Shown: positions 7,422 through 15,444, numbered from the stretch's first letter. The stretch is DNA of 64,000 nt from Gammaproteobacteria bacterium (GCA_024234955.1 JACKNK010000005.1:186001-250000), one strand, 5' to 3'. A program made the numbers and translations. Notes: generated by a model not told the origin, from the letters alone.

Positions 7422-7849
7422 TCTATCCTCCAACGCCCATTCGCATACGCCGCAAGAATCTTTTTCGCTCTACCTTTATCAATATCGGCTAGGCAAGTAC
7501 TCCCTTTAAAAAAATCGTTCATTCCCTCAATTTTTTCCAGCTCGCTTCTGGAAATCGTGGCGTAGCCCATGCTCCAGTCATTAAAATGACGCTCAGGTAT
7601 AGACTCGGCAATTATTTTTACAATATTGCTATGTCGTTTATCATTTGAAATATTCTTGAAAAGATTGCTTACTGTTTCTTCCTTACCCTCCAGCACCTGC
7701 AAAAAACTGCCTTTATCAAAAAGCAGTATTCCGGTGACATTCAAGGAGTTATTGTTTTTTCGTGCATTCGTCAGCAGTTCAACAATGTCTTTATCAGAAA
7801 AGTCAATCGTTGCTTTGCTGGCGTATATTAAATGCATTAGTTCTGACAT
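7418..7849 (-). CDS. BLUF-domain blue-light photoreceptor
   Basis: Encodes 143 residues. Residues 1-95 form a BLUF flavin-binding domain: LIYASKA (the conserved Tyr), NNSLNVTGILLFDKGSFLQV (conserved Asn and Gln near FAD), LEGKEETV, RHSNIVKI and FNDWSMGYA (the conserved Trp/Met strand). A 40-residue helical tail follows. AAGGAG precedes the ATG. BLUF proteins sense blue light through an FAD hydrogen-bond switch. It is the first gene of its cassette and overlaps the EAL gene by four bases, so the pair probably forms a light-controlled c-di-GMP phosphodiesterase from two subunits (inference). Confidence 0.92.
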   Translation of the reverse strand: MSELMHLIYASKATIDFSDKDIVELLTNARKNNNSLNVTGILLFDKGSFLQVLEGKEETVSNLFKNISNDKRHSNIVKIIAESIPERHFNDWSMGYATISRSELEKIEGMNDFFKGSTCLADIDKGRAKKILAAYANGRWRIE

Positions 7850-7868
7850 GGTTTCTCCTTTTTGATTT

Positions 7869-7990
7869 GCTCTAACGCTTTAGTTAAGCCGCCCGTACGA
7901 GGCGCAAAAAAAATCCGTGAGCGGGTGGCTCGCGTTCGGCCAAGTCGGGGGCACGGCATCCGGCGGGTCGGCTTTAACGTCTTGTTGGAC
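7869..7990 (-). other. attC recombination site of the IS91-like transposase cassette
   Basis: 122 bp; on the minus strand it begins GTCCAAC and ends GCGTTAGAGC. Arms AAGACGTTAAAGCCGACCCG and CGGGCGGCTTAACTAAAGC pair with bulges. GTCCAA is the exact complement of the cassette start (TTGGAC at 9237). The transposase frame continues through most of the site. Confidence 0.85.
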
Positions 7991-9115
7991 AATGGACGCG
8001 CCCCGGACTCTCCTTATTAGAGAAAAATCACGCCGCGTGCTGTAGGCGTGCAGAAGAGGCGCCCCACAGTGCGGACAGCGTCTCGGGGTCACGGGCTTCG
8101 TGCGGGCATGCATCCGCGCTTCGCCGGTCGGCAGCATCGTCCGGGCAAGCGTCCGCTTTGGTTGGCCGTTGGTGGCGTACAGCCCGTATCCTCGCACCGT
8201 GTGCGCCCCTTTCGGTGGCACATGCGACAGCACCCGATCGATGAAATGCGGCGCGCTCATCGTCATCGTTTTGGTTTTTCCGTCTCGGTGATCGGTGTAG
8301 CGAAAGCGCACGTCTTCTCCATTCCCCTTCAACAGGCGACTGTTTTTGATCGGCCCACCTCGAACATACCGCGAAAGATAGTCGCTCACACCCACCCCCG
8401 CGCGATACCCGGCCTGAATCCGTACCGCCCAGCGTTTCCTGGCGACGGCACGCAGCGTCCGCCGCCAGTCGGCCTCCGTCCAATCGGTCGGTAACGTGAT
8501 GGCGCCGGTGTCGTAGGCGGCATTGGCCCAGCTCAGCCATTTGCCCCGGAACTTGGCCTTCAGTACCGCCGCCGGCAGCAGATAGTCGCCTTGCGCGTCG
8601 ATCCAGCGGCCATCGCGCAGGCCGCCCCCGCTGACGATCAGATGTCCATGCGGGTGGAAGCTCAACGAGCGTCCCCAGGTGTGGACGGCGGCGAGCACGC
8701 CGACCTCGGCACCCAGATAGCGCGCATCACGCAGCAGTTCCTGCACGGCCTCGACCGCGCTACGCAGCATTACGTCGTTGCTCCAGCGCCGGTTGTATCG
8801 CCAGAGCGCGTTGAGCTCGTGCGGCAGCGTCATGATGACGTGAAAGTGGTCGCAAGGAAGCAGGCGCTCGCGGACCCGCTCAAGCCAGGTCTCCCCATAG
8901 TTTTTTGCACAACGCGGGCAGCTCCGGTGCCGACATCCGTGCGGGCTGTGCTCGGTGTAATCGTCGTTCTGGCAGCGCCAGTACTCGCTCCCCAGCTCGG
9001 GCTCCCCGCAGCGCATGACCGCGTTGACGGCTTCGTGCTGATCGCGGCTGACACCGCGCCCTTGCCGATAGGCCGGATAATGCCGCTGAAATATCGCTTT
9101 CAATGTGTTGGACAT
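7880..9115 (-). CDS. IS91-family (HUH, Y2) transposase carried as an integron cassette
   Basis: Encodes 411 residues. An N-terminal zinc-binding region (CRHRSCPRCAKN) is followed by the HUH nuclease motif SFHPHGHLIVSGGG and the two-tyrosine element DYLSRYVRGGPI (Tyr-x3-Tyr), as in IS91 and IS801 rolling-circle transposases. Length is normal for the group. About the last 36 residues (from VQQDVKADPPD) are encoded by the attC site, replacing the usual family C-terminus. IS91 end sequences are not obvious; the element's borders coincide instead with cassette recombination points. G+C matches the chromosome, unlike the AT-rich neighbouring cassettes. Confidence 0.88.
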   Translation of the reverse strand: MSNTLKAIFQRHYPAYRQGRGVSRDQHEAVNAVMRCGEPELGSEYWRCQNDDYTEHSPHGCRHRSCPRCAKNYGETWLERVRERLLPCDHFHVIMTLPHELNALWRYNRRWSNDVMLRSAVEAVQELLRDARYLGAEVGVLAAVHTWGRSLSFHPHGHLIVSGGGLRDGRWIDAQGDYLLPAAVLKAKFRGKWLSWANAAYDTGAITLPTDWTEADWRRTLRAVARKRWAVRIQAGYRAGVGVSDYLSRYVRGGPIKNSRLLKGNGEDVRFRYTDHRDGKTKTMTMSAPHFIDRVLSHVPPKGAHTVRGYGLYATNGQPKRTLARTMLPTGEARMHARTKPVTPRRCPHCGAPLLHAYSTRRDFSLIRRVRGASIVQQDVKADPPDAVPPTWPNASHPLTDFFCASYGRLN

Positions 9116-9231
9116 CGACTTTTCCTTAGTCCGATCGGGTGGCTTGATTTCCTGTTTGGCCTTTCTATTTAATTAAGGCCGTAGTGTGGGTGTTTCCTTG
9201 CAATTAACCACCGCTTTTTTCCATTTATTTT

Positions 9232-9385
9232 GTCCAACGCTTAGTAGACAGCCAAGTTCTACATAACACGATAAAGAATCACGGCTGGGGATCCGCCAAC
9301 TAACTGAATTCCCTTGAATTCTTCTTCAATCATCACGCCTGAGCTCCGTGTTATGCAGCCAATGGCTATCTTTATCGTGTTATAC
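9232..9385 (-). other. Probable attC site preceding the transposase cassette
   Basis: The 3' core on the minus strand is clear (AAGCGTTGGAC at 9242-9232). The 5' core is uncertain: GTATAAC at 9385-9379 gives arms GATAGCC/GGCTGTC, whereas GCATAAC at 9356-9350 would give a 125-bp site. A 14-bp perfect inverted repeat, ATAACACGATAAAG (9263-9276) with CTTTATCGTGTTAT (9370-9383), lies inside. No gene follows to 9564, so the upstream cassette is lost or begins at an old boundary. Confidence 0.5.
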
Positions 9386-9564
9386 CGCCCGCGCCCAGCA
9401 CCTAGCCGTGTACGGGCATCCATCGATCATCGTCCTATGCCGTTGTTCTGTCAGAACTATTTGTGGCCGTCAAGGCTGGCTGACACGGCCCCACTAGACC
9501 GGCGGCAATACTACTTGTGTGTATGCCATCTGCGGCCTTTGGAAACCTCATTCCGCGAGTTGCT

Positions 9565-10047
9565 TCAATAGCGCCCGTGGGTCTTGCTGATGTAGTTGTT
9601 CAATTCCACATACTGCTGATTCATGCGTCGCAGAATCTTATGCACCGTCCGCATGATTGAACGCATGACCTGATACACCAGTTCCGGATCCGTCTTCAAA
9701 AAGGCCTCGAGTTCGCTCCGACCGAGCGAGAACACTTCGCAGTTACCCAGCGCACGCACTCCCGCCGTGTGTTCAACCCCATCGATGAATCCCAGTTCAC
9801 CGATCATGTCGCCCTCGTGCAGCACCTGCAACGTCACCCATTCCCCTGCAGCCGCCGGTTTGACGACCTCCATGGAGCCCATGGTGATGACATAAATATG
9901 CTCATCGGACTGGCCTTCCTCAATCAGGAACATGCCGCGTTCCAGACCTTCGGCACTCACCACCTCAGCGAGCTTGGCCGCCTGATCGTCGGACAGTTCC
10001 AACCCTAACGGCGAATTCTTGATGGTTTCAGCACTGACGAATGGCAT
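9565..10047 (-). CDS. Stand-alone cyclic nucleotide-binding domain protein
   Basis: Encodes 160 residues from MPFVSAETIK. The cNMP-binding beta-barrel is clear: GLERGMFLIEEGQSDEHIYV, GSMEVVKPAA, LHEGDMIGELGFIDGVEHTA (phosphate-binding cassette region with GE; the usual following Arg is not evident) and VFSLGRSELEAFL. A helical tail follows (VMRSIMRTVHKILRRMNQQY), and there is no helix-turn-helix, so it is not a CRP-type transcription factor. GGGAG lies eight bases before this ATG; an in-frame GTG nine bases earlier overlaps that site and is less likely. A Crp/Fnr-type operator candidate lies 85 bases upstream. Partner and ligand are unknown. Confidence 0.85.
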   Translation of the reverse strand: MPFVSAETIKNSPLGLELSDDQAAKLAEVVSAEGLERGMFLIEEGQSDEHIYVITMGSMEVVKPAAAGEWVTLQVLHEGDMIGELGFIDGVEHTAGVRALGNCEVFSLGRSELEAFLKTDPELVYQVMRSIMRTVHKILRRMNQQYVELNNYISKTHGRY

Positions 10048-10131
10048 GGAAGACACTCCCGGGGATCCTGATTATTGGTGCCTCAAGTATGAATGAGGCT
10101 TCCTTCCCGCGCCCAGCCACGCCGTCCCCCG

Positions 10132-10145
10132 TTGATCAACGTCAA
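10132..10145. promoter_or_regulatory. Crp/Fnr-family operator candidate (TTGAT-N4-GTCAA)
   Basis: TTGATCAACGTCAA matches the FNR/ANR consensus TTGAT-N4-ATCAA at nine of ten positions, and TTGAT-N4-GTCAA is a known ANR/DNR variant. It lies in the divergent 321-base region (10048-10368) between the cNMP-binding protein and the VOC-like protein, so it could control either. I see no gene in the rest of the gap. Confidence 0.5.
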
Positions 10146-10368
10146 TTTGGTGATGCGTGGGGTTGCACCAAGATGACCTTCCGGTCTCCGGTCGCGCTTT
10201 ATGGCAGTGCAATCCACTGGCACCTGCGCACGAGTCCGGACCCCGCAAGCCCTTGCAATTACCGCGTTCCATGATCATGGCTCAGGCCATGCATGGCCGA
10301 TCGAACATTCACCCGTCCACCGCACCTGGCCCTTTCCACCCAGCCCTTTTGACCCAGAGACGCCAACG

Positions 10369-11613
10369 ATGTCCCTCTCGCTCGCCTTCGCCCGTAACGG
10401 TGACAAGCAAAACTCCCCCTTCTTCGAAGATTACCTCGGGCGCCTGCTCGAAGAACGCGACCGCACCGGCCTGACCGACGCGATCCATCAGGTCGAAGCC
10501 ATGATGATCACCGTCGATCCCGGCTCCTCGGTGCAGTACATCGCCGAGCTGTGTCTGATGACGCCGTATCACTATCTGGTCACGCTGGAGAGCGAGAGTC
10601 ACTGGACCCACATCCTGCGCATCGACATGAACTCGCCGGATCTGATTGTCCGCGAGGTCAAGGACCCCGCAATCCGAGGCATCTTCCGCAGCCTCAACGA
10701 GGTCTACCCGATCGGTTCGCGCAAACCCAACTCACGCTACATGGGCGAAGTGCTTCGTGTCACCGACCTGCATCGCGTCGTTGAATGTCAACGCCAGCGC
10801 GAGTTCCGCTTCTTCTCGGCGGACGACATCCGGCGCATGGAACTGCCAGGCAACATCGCCGTGAGCAAGCCATCGCCCTACACCCACAACATCATCGGCT
10901 ACCTGGAACGAAATCCCGAAGACCTGCGCGTCTACGCGCTGGGGCTGTCCAGCATCCGTCACGACGTGCAGACCGTCTACGAAGCCGCAAAGGCGCTTCA
11001 GGAAAAGCTGCATATCGATGGCCTGATCCTGCCGATCGACCACCTCGCCACCCGTGTCTACAGCCAGAACCGCGAGGTCGCGATTCTCGAATGGCTATCG
11101 CTGTCCAGTTATTACTACTGGGGTTCCTATGACATCAAGGATCAGAATTCCTCGACCAATGTCACCAAGTCGGTGCATTACGAGCAGGAATCGATCAGTC
11201 CCGCGAAGGTGTTCACCGCCAACAACACCCCGTACTTCGTCAACCATCTCGACAAGCTGCCCAGCCCGACCGAGACCTTTGTGCGCAACTACGGCCCCCG
11301 GTTGCACCATGTCGCCCTTGCCGTCGCCGATGGCGAGACCGATGGCGAGGAGAACATCGAGCACGTCGTCAAGCAGATCGCCGCCCAGGGCCGGGAATTC
11401 CTGCTCGACGTGATCGGCTCCAAGGAAGAAGGTCTGAAGCAGATCTTCTCCAGCGCCTCGGAACACTCCTCGTTGATCATCGAATACGTGCAGCGCTTCG
11501 GCGGTTTCCAGGGCTTCTTCACCAAGGACAACGTCGCCAAGCTCACCCACGCCGCCGGTGTGGAAGAGGAATTGCTCGAAATGCAGGCGGAGGCAAGTCA
11601 GAAAGCAGGATGA
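10369..11613 (+). CDS. Divergent VOC-superfamily protein resembling 4-hydroxyphenylpyruvate dioxygenase
   Basis: Encodes 414 residues from MSLSLAFARNGDKQ. The C-terminal third has VOC-fold dioxygenase features: RLHHVALAVADG (His where HPPD has an iron ligand), a REFLLDVIGSKEEGLKQIFS segment, and LIIEYVQRFGGFQGFF, aligning with the last HPPD Glu ligand region (FEFIQR...GFG). The N-terminal two thirds are not recognised. A frame extends upstream to 10201, but the initial residues look non-coding and the gap there carries the operator. Substrate is unknown; overall divergence and no neighbouring tyrosine-catabolism genes argue against calling it hpd. Confidence 0.75.
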   Translation: MSLSLAFARNGDKQNSPFFEDYLGRLLEERDRTGLTDAIHQVEAMMITVDPGSSVQYIAELCLMTPYHYLVTLESESHWTHILRIDMNSPDLIVREVKDPAIRGIFRSLNEVYPIGSRKPNSRYMGEVLRVTDLHRVVECQRQREFRFFSADDIRRMELPGNIAVSKPSPYTHNIIGYLERNPEDLRVYALGLSSIRHDVQTVYEAAKALQEKLHIDGLILPIDHLATRVYSQNREVAILEWLSLSSYYYWGSYDIKDQNSSTNVTKSVHYEQESISPAKVFTANNTPYFVNHLDKLPSPTETFVRNYGPRLHHVALAVADGETDGEENIEHVVKQIAAQGREFLLDVIGSKEEGLKQIFSSASEHSSLIIEYVQRFGGFQGFFTKDNVAKLTHAAGVEEELLEMQAEASQKAG

Positions 11614-11628
11614 CCCGCCCTGCGGGTG

Positions 11629-12348
11629 TCATGCCTCACGCGAGGGAACGTTGGCCGAGATCCGATCGCCGAGACCACGACCTGCGTCGTGATCGAGATA
11701 GACATCGGCCCCGTTCATGCACGCCAAGCCAATCGGAAGACTTTCCCCGCCATGCCAGCGGTCAACCAGACCGCGCTTGCTTGCACCGACCAGCTCAACA
11801 ATACGTTGTCGCGCATCGGTCAAAGTGGAAAGCCCAAGGCTGACACGTTCCGGCGGCGGCTTCGGGGAATCGTGCACCGCAACGACCGTGGCGACGGGGT
11901 CGAGATCGTGTTCCGGAAACAGGCTCGCGGTATGGCCATCGGGGCCGACGCCGAGATAGGCCACGTCGAGCGGCAAGAATGGGGCAATCATCAGCGCATA
12001 GGCTTGCGCGGCCTTCTCCGGGCCTAACTGCGCGGGCATGGGCAGATGCGCGCCGGCACGTTCCGCCATGCCGCTATCCAGAACTGCAACATCATTTCGT
12101 TCCGGATCGCCAACCGGGAGGCAGCGATCGTCGGCGTAAAGCAGAATCCAGCGCGACAGATCGACCGATTCGTCGGCGCCCAATGCACGGTACACCGCCT
12201 TGGGCGTATTACCTCCGGACAAGGCGACCACGAACCGGCCGCGCGCCGCAATCGCCTCTTCCGCCGCCGCCTTCAGCCTGGCGAGCACCGCCCGGGTCAC
12301 CGCCTCCGGCGAATCCTCGATATGCCAATGGATGTTCGATTGCGCCAT
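11629..12348 (-). CDS. pgl: 6-phosphogluconolactonase
   Basis: Encodes 239 residues from MAQSNIHWHIEDSPEA. Family signatures are VALSGGNTPKAVYRAL, WILLYADDRCLP (usual WxxxxxDER region), ERNDVAVLD and YLGVGPDGHTASLFPEHD. It hydrolyses 6-phosphogluconolactone in the oxidative pentose phosphate or Entner-Doudoroff pathway. GAGGAGAA precedes the chosen ATG; the longer upstream frame is shadow of srkA. It lies 10 bases after srkA on the same strand, so the three genes msrB-srkA-pgl probably form one transcript. No zwf or gnd is nearby. Confidence 0.93.
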   Translation of the reverse strand: MAQSNIHWHIEDSPEAVTRAVLARLKAAAEEAIAARGRFVVALSGGNTPKAVYRALGADESVDLSRWILLYADDRCLPVGDPERNDVAVLDSGMAERAGAHLPMPAQLGPEKAAQAYALMIAPFLPLDVAYLGVGPDGHTASLFPEHDLDPVATVVAVHDSPKPPPERVSLGLSTLTDARQRIVELVGASKRGLVDRWHGGESLPIGLACMNGADVYLDHDAGRGLGDRISANVPSREA

Positions 12349-12358
12349 CGCGTTCTCC

Positions 12359-13381
12359 TCAATCCCAGACCAGCGGCGGCTCATCGAGGGCGGACAACTG
12401 CTCCTTGAGTTCCAGGATGTGGTCGTCCCAGTAGCGCGCCGTATTGAACCAGGGGAAGGCCAGCGGAAAGGCCGGATCGTCCCAGCGACGGGCGATCCAG
12501 GCGGCATAGTTGATCATGCGCAGCGCGCGCAGGGCTTCGACGAGATGCAGTTCGCGTGGCTCGAATTCGCGGAATTCGGTGTATCCAGCCAGCAGGTCGG
12601 CGAGCCGGGCGGTGCGATAAGGGCGATCGCCGGAAAGAAACATCCACAGATCCTGAATCGCGGGACCGGTGCGTGCATCGTCGAGATCGACAAAGTGCGG
12701 GGCATCGTCGCGCCAGAGCACATTGCCGGGGTGCGCATCGCCATGCAGCCGCAGCCGTTCGATCTTTCGGGCATCGGCATAGCGCCCCCGAATGGCCGCA
12801 AGCAGTTCGGCGACGATCGCCCGATAGCTGGCCTCGGTGGCGCGCGGCAACCATTCGTTATCCAGCAGGAATTGTGACGGTTCAGCACCGAAACTGTCGA
12901 TATCCAGTGCGGGGCGATGCGTAAACGGTCTCGCCGCGCCGATCGTATGCATGCGGCCGAAAAACCGTCCCAATTGTTCGAGGTGATCCGGATCGTCGAG
13001 TTCCGGCGGACGACCGCCGCGACGCGGAAACAGCGTGAAACGATACCCCGCGTGTTCAAACAGGCTTCGACCGTCGAACACCAATGGCGCCACCACCGGG
13101 ATGTCCTGATCGGCAAGCTCGAAACTGAAGGCGTGCTCTTCAAGGATCTGCGCATCGCTCCATCGCCCGGGTCGATAGAACTTGGCGATAACCGGTTCCG
13201 CATCCTCCATGCCGACCTGATACACCCGGTTTTCGTAACTATTCAGGGCAAGCAACCGCCCGTCGCTGTAACGACCCAGGGTTTCAACGGCGGCCAGCAC
13301 GGTATCCGGATCGAGGCCCGCGTAATCGTGGCGGGCGCCATCCAGGCGGGCGTTGTCCGCTTCGGCGTCGAGTCGGGTCAT
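12359..13381 (-). CDS. srkA: Stress response kinase A (YihE/SrkA)
   Basis: Encodes 340 residues of an aminoglycoside phosphotransferase-fold kinase. Seen are SYENRVYQVGMEDAEPVIAK (nucleotide loop and Lys), EEHAFSFELADQDIPVVAPL, LHGDAHPGNVLW (catalytic loop HGDxHPGN) and HFVDLDDARTGP (Mg2+-binding DLDD). This matches SrkA, a Ser/Thr kinase that limits death under envelope and oxidative stress. Its ATG overlaps the msrB stop as ATGA, implying translational coupling. Pairing with methionine sulfoxide repair fits an oxidative-stress role. Confidence 0.92.
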   Translation of the reverse strand: MTRLDAEADNARLDGARHDYAGLDPDTVLAAVETLGRYSDGRLLALNSYENRVYQVGMEDAEPVIAKFYRPGRWSDAQILEEHAFSFELADQDIPVVAPLVFDGRSLFEHAGYRFTLFPRRGGRPPELDDPDHLEQLGRFFGRMHTIGAARPFTHRPALDIDSFGAEPSQFLLDNEWLPRATEASYRAIVAELLAAIRGRYADARKIERLRLHGDAHPGNVLWRDDAPHFVDLDDARTGPAIQDLWMFLSGDRPYRTARLADLLAGYTEFREFEPRELHLVEALRALRMINYAAWIARRWDDPAFPLAFPWFNTARYWDDHILELKEQLSALDEPPLVWD

Positions 13382-13776
13382 TCCTTGTCCAGATCGAGCG
13401 ACACCGAATTGATGCAGTAGCGCAACCCGGTCTTGTCGCGAGGACCGTCGTTGAACAGATGCCCGAGGTGGGAGCCGCAGGCGCCGCACAGGACCTCAGT
13501 CCGGATCATGCCGTGGCTGCCGTCGGTCTGGGTCTTCACCGCATCCGGCGTGACCGGTTCCCAGAAACTGGGCCAACCGCTGCCGGAATCATATTTGTGA
13601 TCCGACATGAACAGCGCATTGCCGCAGGCCGAGCAACGATACAGGCCGTCCTCCTTGCAGTCGTGATACACGCCGGTAAACGCCGGTTCGGTGCCTTTCT
13701 GACGACACACCCAGAACTGCTCATCCGACAGTTCCTCACGCCATTCCGCTTCACTCTTTTCGACTTTATCGACCAT
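13378..13776 (-). CDS. msrB: Peptide-methionine (R)-S-oxide reductase MsrB
   Basis: Encodes 132 residues. Two zinc-binding pairs are seen (CSACG and CGACG), with the substrate loop SGSGWPSFWEP, GSHLGHLFNDGP and the catalytic Cys in LRYCINSVSL. It repairs methionine-R-sulfoxide in proteins using thioredoxin. GGAG lies seven bases before the start. It is first in the msrB-srkA-pgl unit. Confidence 0.96.
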   Translation of the reverse strand: MVDKVEKSEAEWREELSDEQFWVCRQKGTEPAFTGVYHDCKEDGLYRCSACGNALFMSDHKYDSGSGWPSFWEPVTPDAVKTQTDGSHGMIRTEVLCGACGSHLGHLFNDGPRDKTGLRYCINSVSLDLDKE

Positions 13777-13850
13777 CGTTCATCTCCGAAATCATCCCTA
13801 GGGTGCGCGCTGTCCGCAGTAAATGCAGCCCCAAATCGCGGTGACGAACA

Positions 13851-14999
13851 TCATCTACCCCGATTGAGCAGGAATACCCCCAGCGCCAGCAGTCCACATA
13901 GACCGTACAAGGTGCCGATCGGTTGCGCACCCACCGCAGCGAGTGCGGCGTAACCGCCGGTGGCGATCAGCATCATCGCGTTCTCGACAAAACGCTGTAC
14001 CGCGACCACCGCCCCCGCGTTCGCGCCTTCACCCAGTCCGCGATGCCCGATGGCCTGGAGGATGGCATTGACCGGCACGACGAACACCCCACCGGCAATA
14101 CCGGCCAGCAACAAGGCAAGGCGTGCCGCCCACAGGTGATCGACGACGGCCAGAAGCAGGATCGCCCAGGCCATTGCGTAGGCCGCGAAGCGCGTCCGGG
14201 AAAGCTGTGTCATCGGGATCACACGCGGTGCCAGCATCGCGCCCACTCCGATCCCCAAAGCCGACCACAAGGTCAGTTCGGCAATGTCCTGCGTCGAAGT
14301 CAGCCCCAGCACCAGCGGTGCCCAGGCCACCACCACGACACGCAAAACGGCTGCCGAAGACCAGAACAGCCCGCTACCGATCAAGGCATAACGCGCATCG
14401 TGATCCCGCGCCAGTTCACGCAAGGTGTTCAAAAACCGTTTGACGATGCCCGTAGGCCAGGCAGCGACCGCCGGGAGCGCCCGCATCAATCGCGCCACCA
14501 TCGCCGACGCCAGATACAGCCCCAAGGCCACCAGCAGGGCCAGCGACACGGAACGATCCACGAGCATGCCTCCGGCCAACGCGCCACTCAGGATCGCGAC
14601 GATGGTACTGCCCTCGACCCAGGCATTGAGTTTCACCAGTCGATCCGAGGGCGCCAGCTCCGGAAGAATCCCGTATTTGGCCGGGCTGTAGGTCGCGCTG
14701 CCGATGCCGACCACTGCGTACGCGAGCAGCGGCTCCACCCCCGCGAACATCAGACCCACGCCCAGCGCCTTGATCAGGTTGGCACCGAACAGCACCGACG
14801 TCTTCGAACGTGCATCCACGAATGGCCCGACCCAGGCCGCCAGCGCCACATAGGCAACCAGAAATGACGCCTGCAACGTCGGCACATACCAGCCGGCGTG
14901 CGCGCTGTCCTTAACCATGCCCACGGCGATGAACAGCACCGCATTGTCGGCGAATGCGGTCAGGAACTGGGCAAGAATGAGGAGGCGGATGTCGCGCAT
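13851..14999 (-). CDS. lplT: Lysophospholipid transporter LplT (MFS)
   Basis: Encodes 382 residues, largely hydrophobic with about 12 membrane segments. LLILAQFLTAFADNAVLFIA at the N-terminus and GSATYSPAKYGILPEL in the middle are characteristic of LplT, the inner-membrane flippase for lysophospholipids. ILPELAPSDRLVKLNAWVEG also matches. An in-frame TTG directly before the ATG is not needed. In many bacteria LplT partners with the acyltransferase Aas; none is adjacent here. Confidence 0.93.
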   Translation of the reverse strand: MRDIRLLILAQFLTAFADNAVLFIAVGMVKDSAHAGWYVPTLQASFLVAYVALAAWVGPFVDARSKTSVLFGANLIKALGVGLMFAGVEPLLAYAVVGIGSATYSPAKYGILPELAPSDRLVKLNAWVEGSTIVAILSGALAGGMLVDRSVSLALLVALGLYLASAMVARLMRALPAVAAWPTGIVKRFLNTLRELARDHDARYALIGSGLFWSSAAVLRVVVVAWAPLVLGLTSTQDIAELTLWSALGIGVGAMLAPRVIPMTQLSRTRFAAYAMAWAILLLAVVDHLWAARLALLLAGIAGGVFVVPVNAILQAIGHRGLGEGANAGAVVAVQRFVENAMMLIATGGYAALAAVGAQPIGTLYGLCGLLALGVFLLNRGR

Positions 15000-15105
15000 C
15001 AACGGGCCAAACGAGAGTAATTTTGCTCATCGTACCGTGAGCGTGTTCTGCAGTCGGGCATGCGACTGGTAACTGAAGACATCCCTCCTTTACACGCAGC
15101 CCCTA

Positions 15106-15444
15106 TCAGGAGGATTCCAACCCCAGCACGCTTTTCAGCTCAGCGTCATCAAAGGCCACCTCGTAACACGCAAGCAGGGCGTAAAGCTCGCTCTGAACCT
15201 TGATCAACATGGGGCGAAACTCATTATTCACTTTCCGCGCATGCCCGCTCCAATCTTCTTTCTTCACCTTCATCTGATCGATAATGCGTTCGTAATGAGC
15301 AATGCGCGCTTTCAAAACATCCGCAAGGTGAATCAGTGCATGCATCTTGCTGTTTCGCTCTGTCTCACGGCGTTGCAAATACACTTGGTACCCAGCAATA
15401 GCCACAGCCAATACGGTAGTCCAAGTCATCAACATATCTTCCAC
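15106..15444 (-). CDS. Small membrane-anchored protein of unknown function
   Basis: Encodes 112 residues. One N-terminal hydrophobic segment (WTTVLAVAIAGYQVYL) is followed by a charged helical domain (KARIAHYERIIDQMKVKKED). The start is GTG at 15444, with GGAGGGAG five bases upstream deciding it. Not recognised. Adjacent genes (lplT downstream, DUF3299 lipoprotein divergent) give no clear functional hint. Confidence 0.65.
   Translation of the reverse strand: MEDMLMTWTTVLAVAIAGYQVYLQRRETERNSKMHALIHLADVLKARIAHYERIIDQMKVKKEDWSGHARKVNNEFRPMLIKVQSELYALLACYEVAFDDAELKSVLGLESS

Larger units (their letters stand above)
5340..9385 (-). mobile_element. Cluster of integron gene cassettes without integrase (CALIN)
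   Basis: Read on the minus strand, attC-like sites at about 9385-9232, 7990-7869, 6698-6618 and 6071-5997 divide the region into cassettes. Each intact cassette begins with a TT-hexamer complementary to the start of its own attC, the signature of integron cassettes: TTGGAC/GTCCAA (7876-9237, transposase), TTAGAGC/GCTCTAA (6624-7875, BLUF and EAL), TTCGGC/GCCGAA (6003-6623, toxin-antitoxin). A fourth begins TTAGCT at 6002, carries vapBC in the opposite orientation, and has lost its far end near the IS30 remnant. No integrase gene or attI is seen. The cassettes below 7870 are visibly richer in A+T than the chromosome. Confidence 0.85.

Noticed and set aside
7418..7433. Frameshift separating a BLUF-EAL fusion
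   Set aside because: The junction has a perfect GGAGG site and a GTGA start/stop overlap, so two translationally coupled genes explain it better than damage.
9314..9571. 85-codon plus-strand frame beside the cassette cluster
   Set aside because: Its start overlaps attC-like palindromes, it has no recognisable motif or ribosome site, and it runs into the cNMP gene's end.
11629..11700. Terminator between the VOC-like gene and pgl (convergent ends)
   Set aside because: GC-rich symmetry such as CCCGCCCTGCGGGTG is seen, but no stem with a T-run could be supported.
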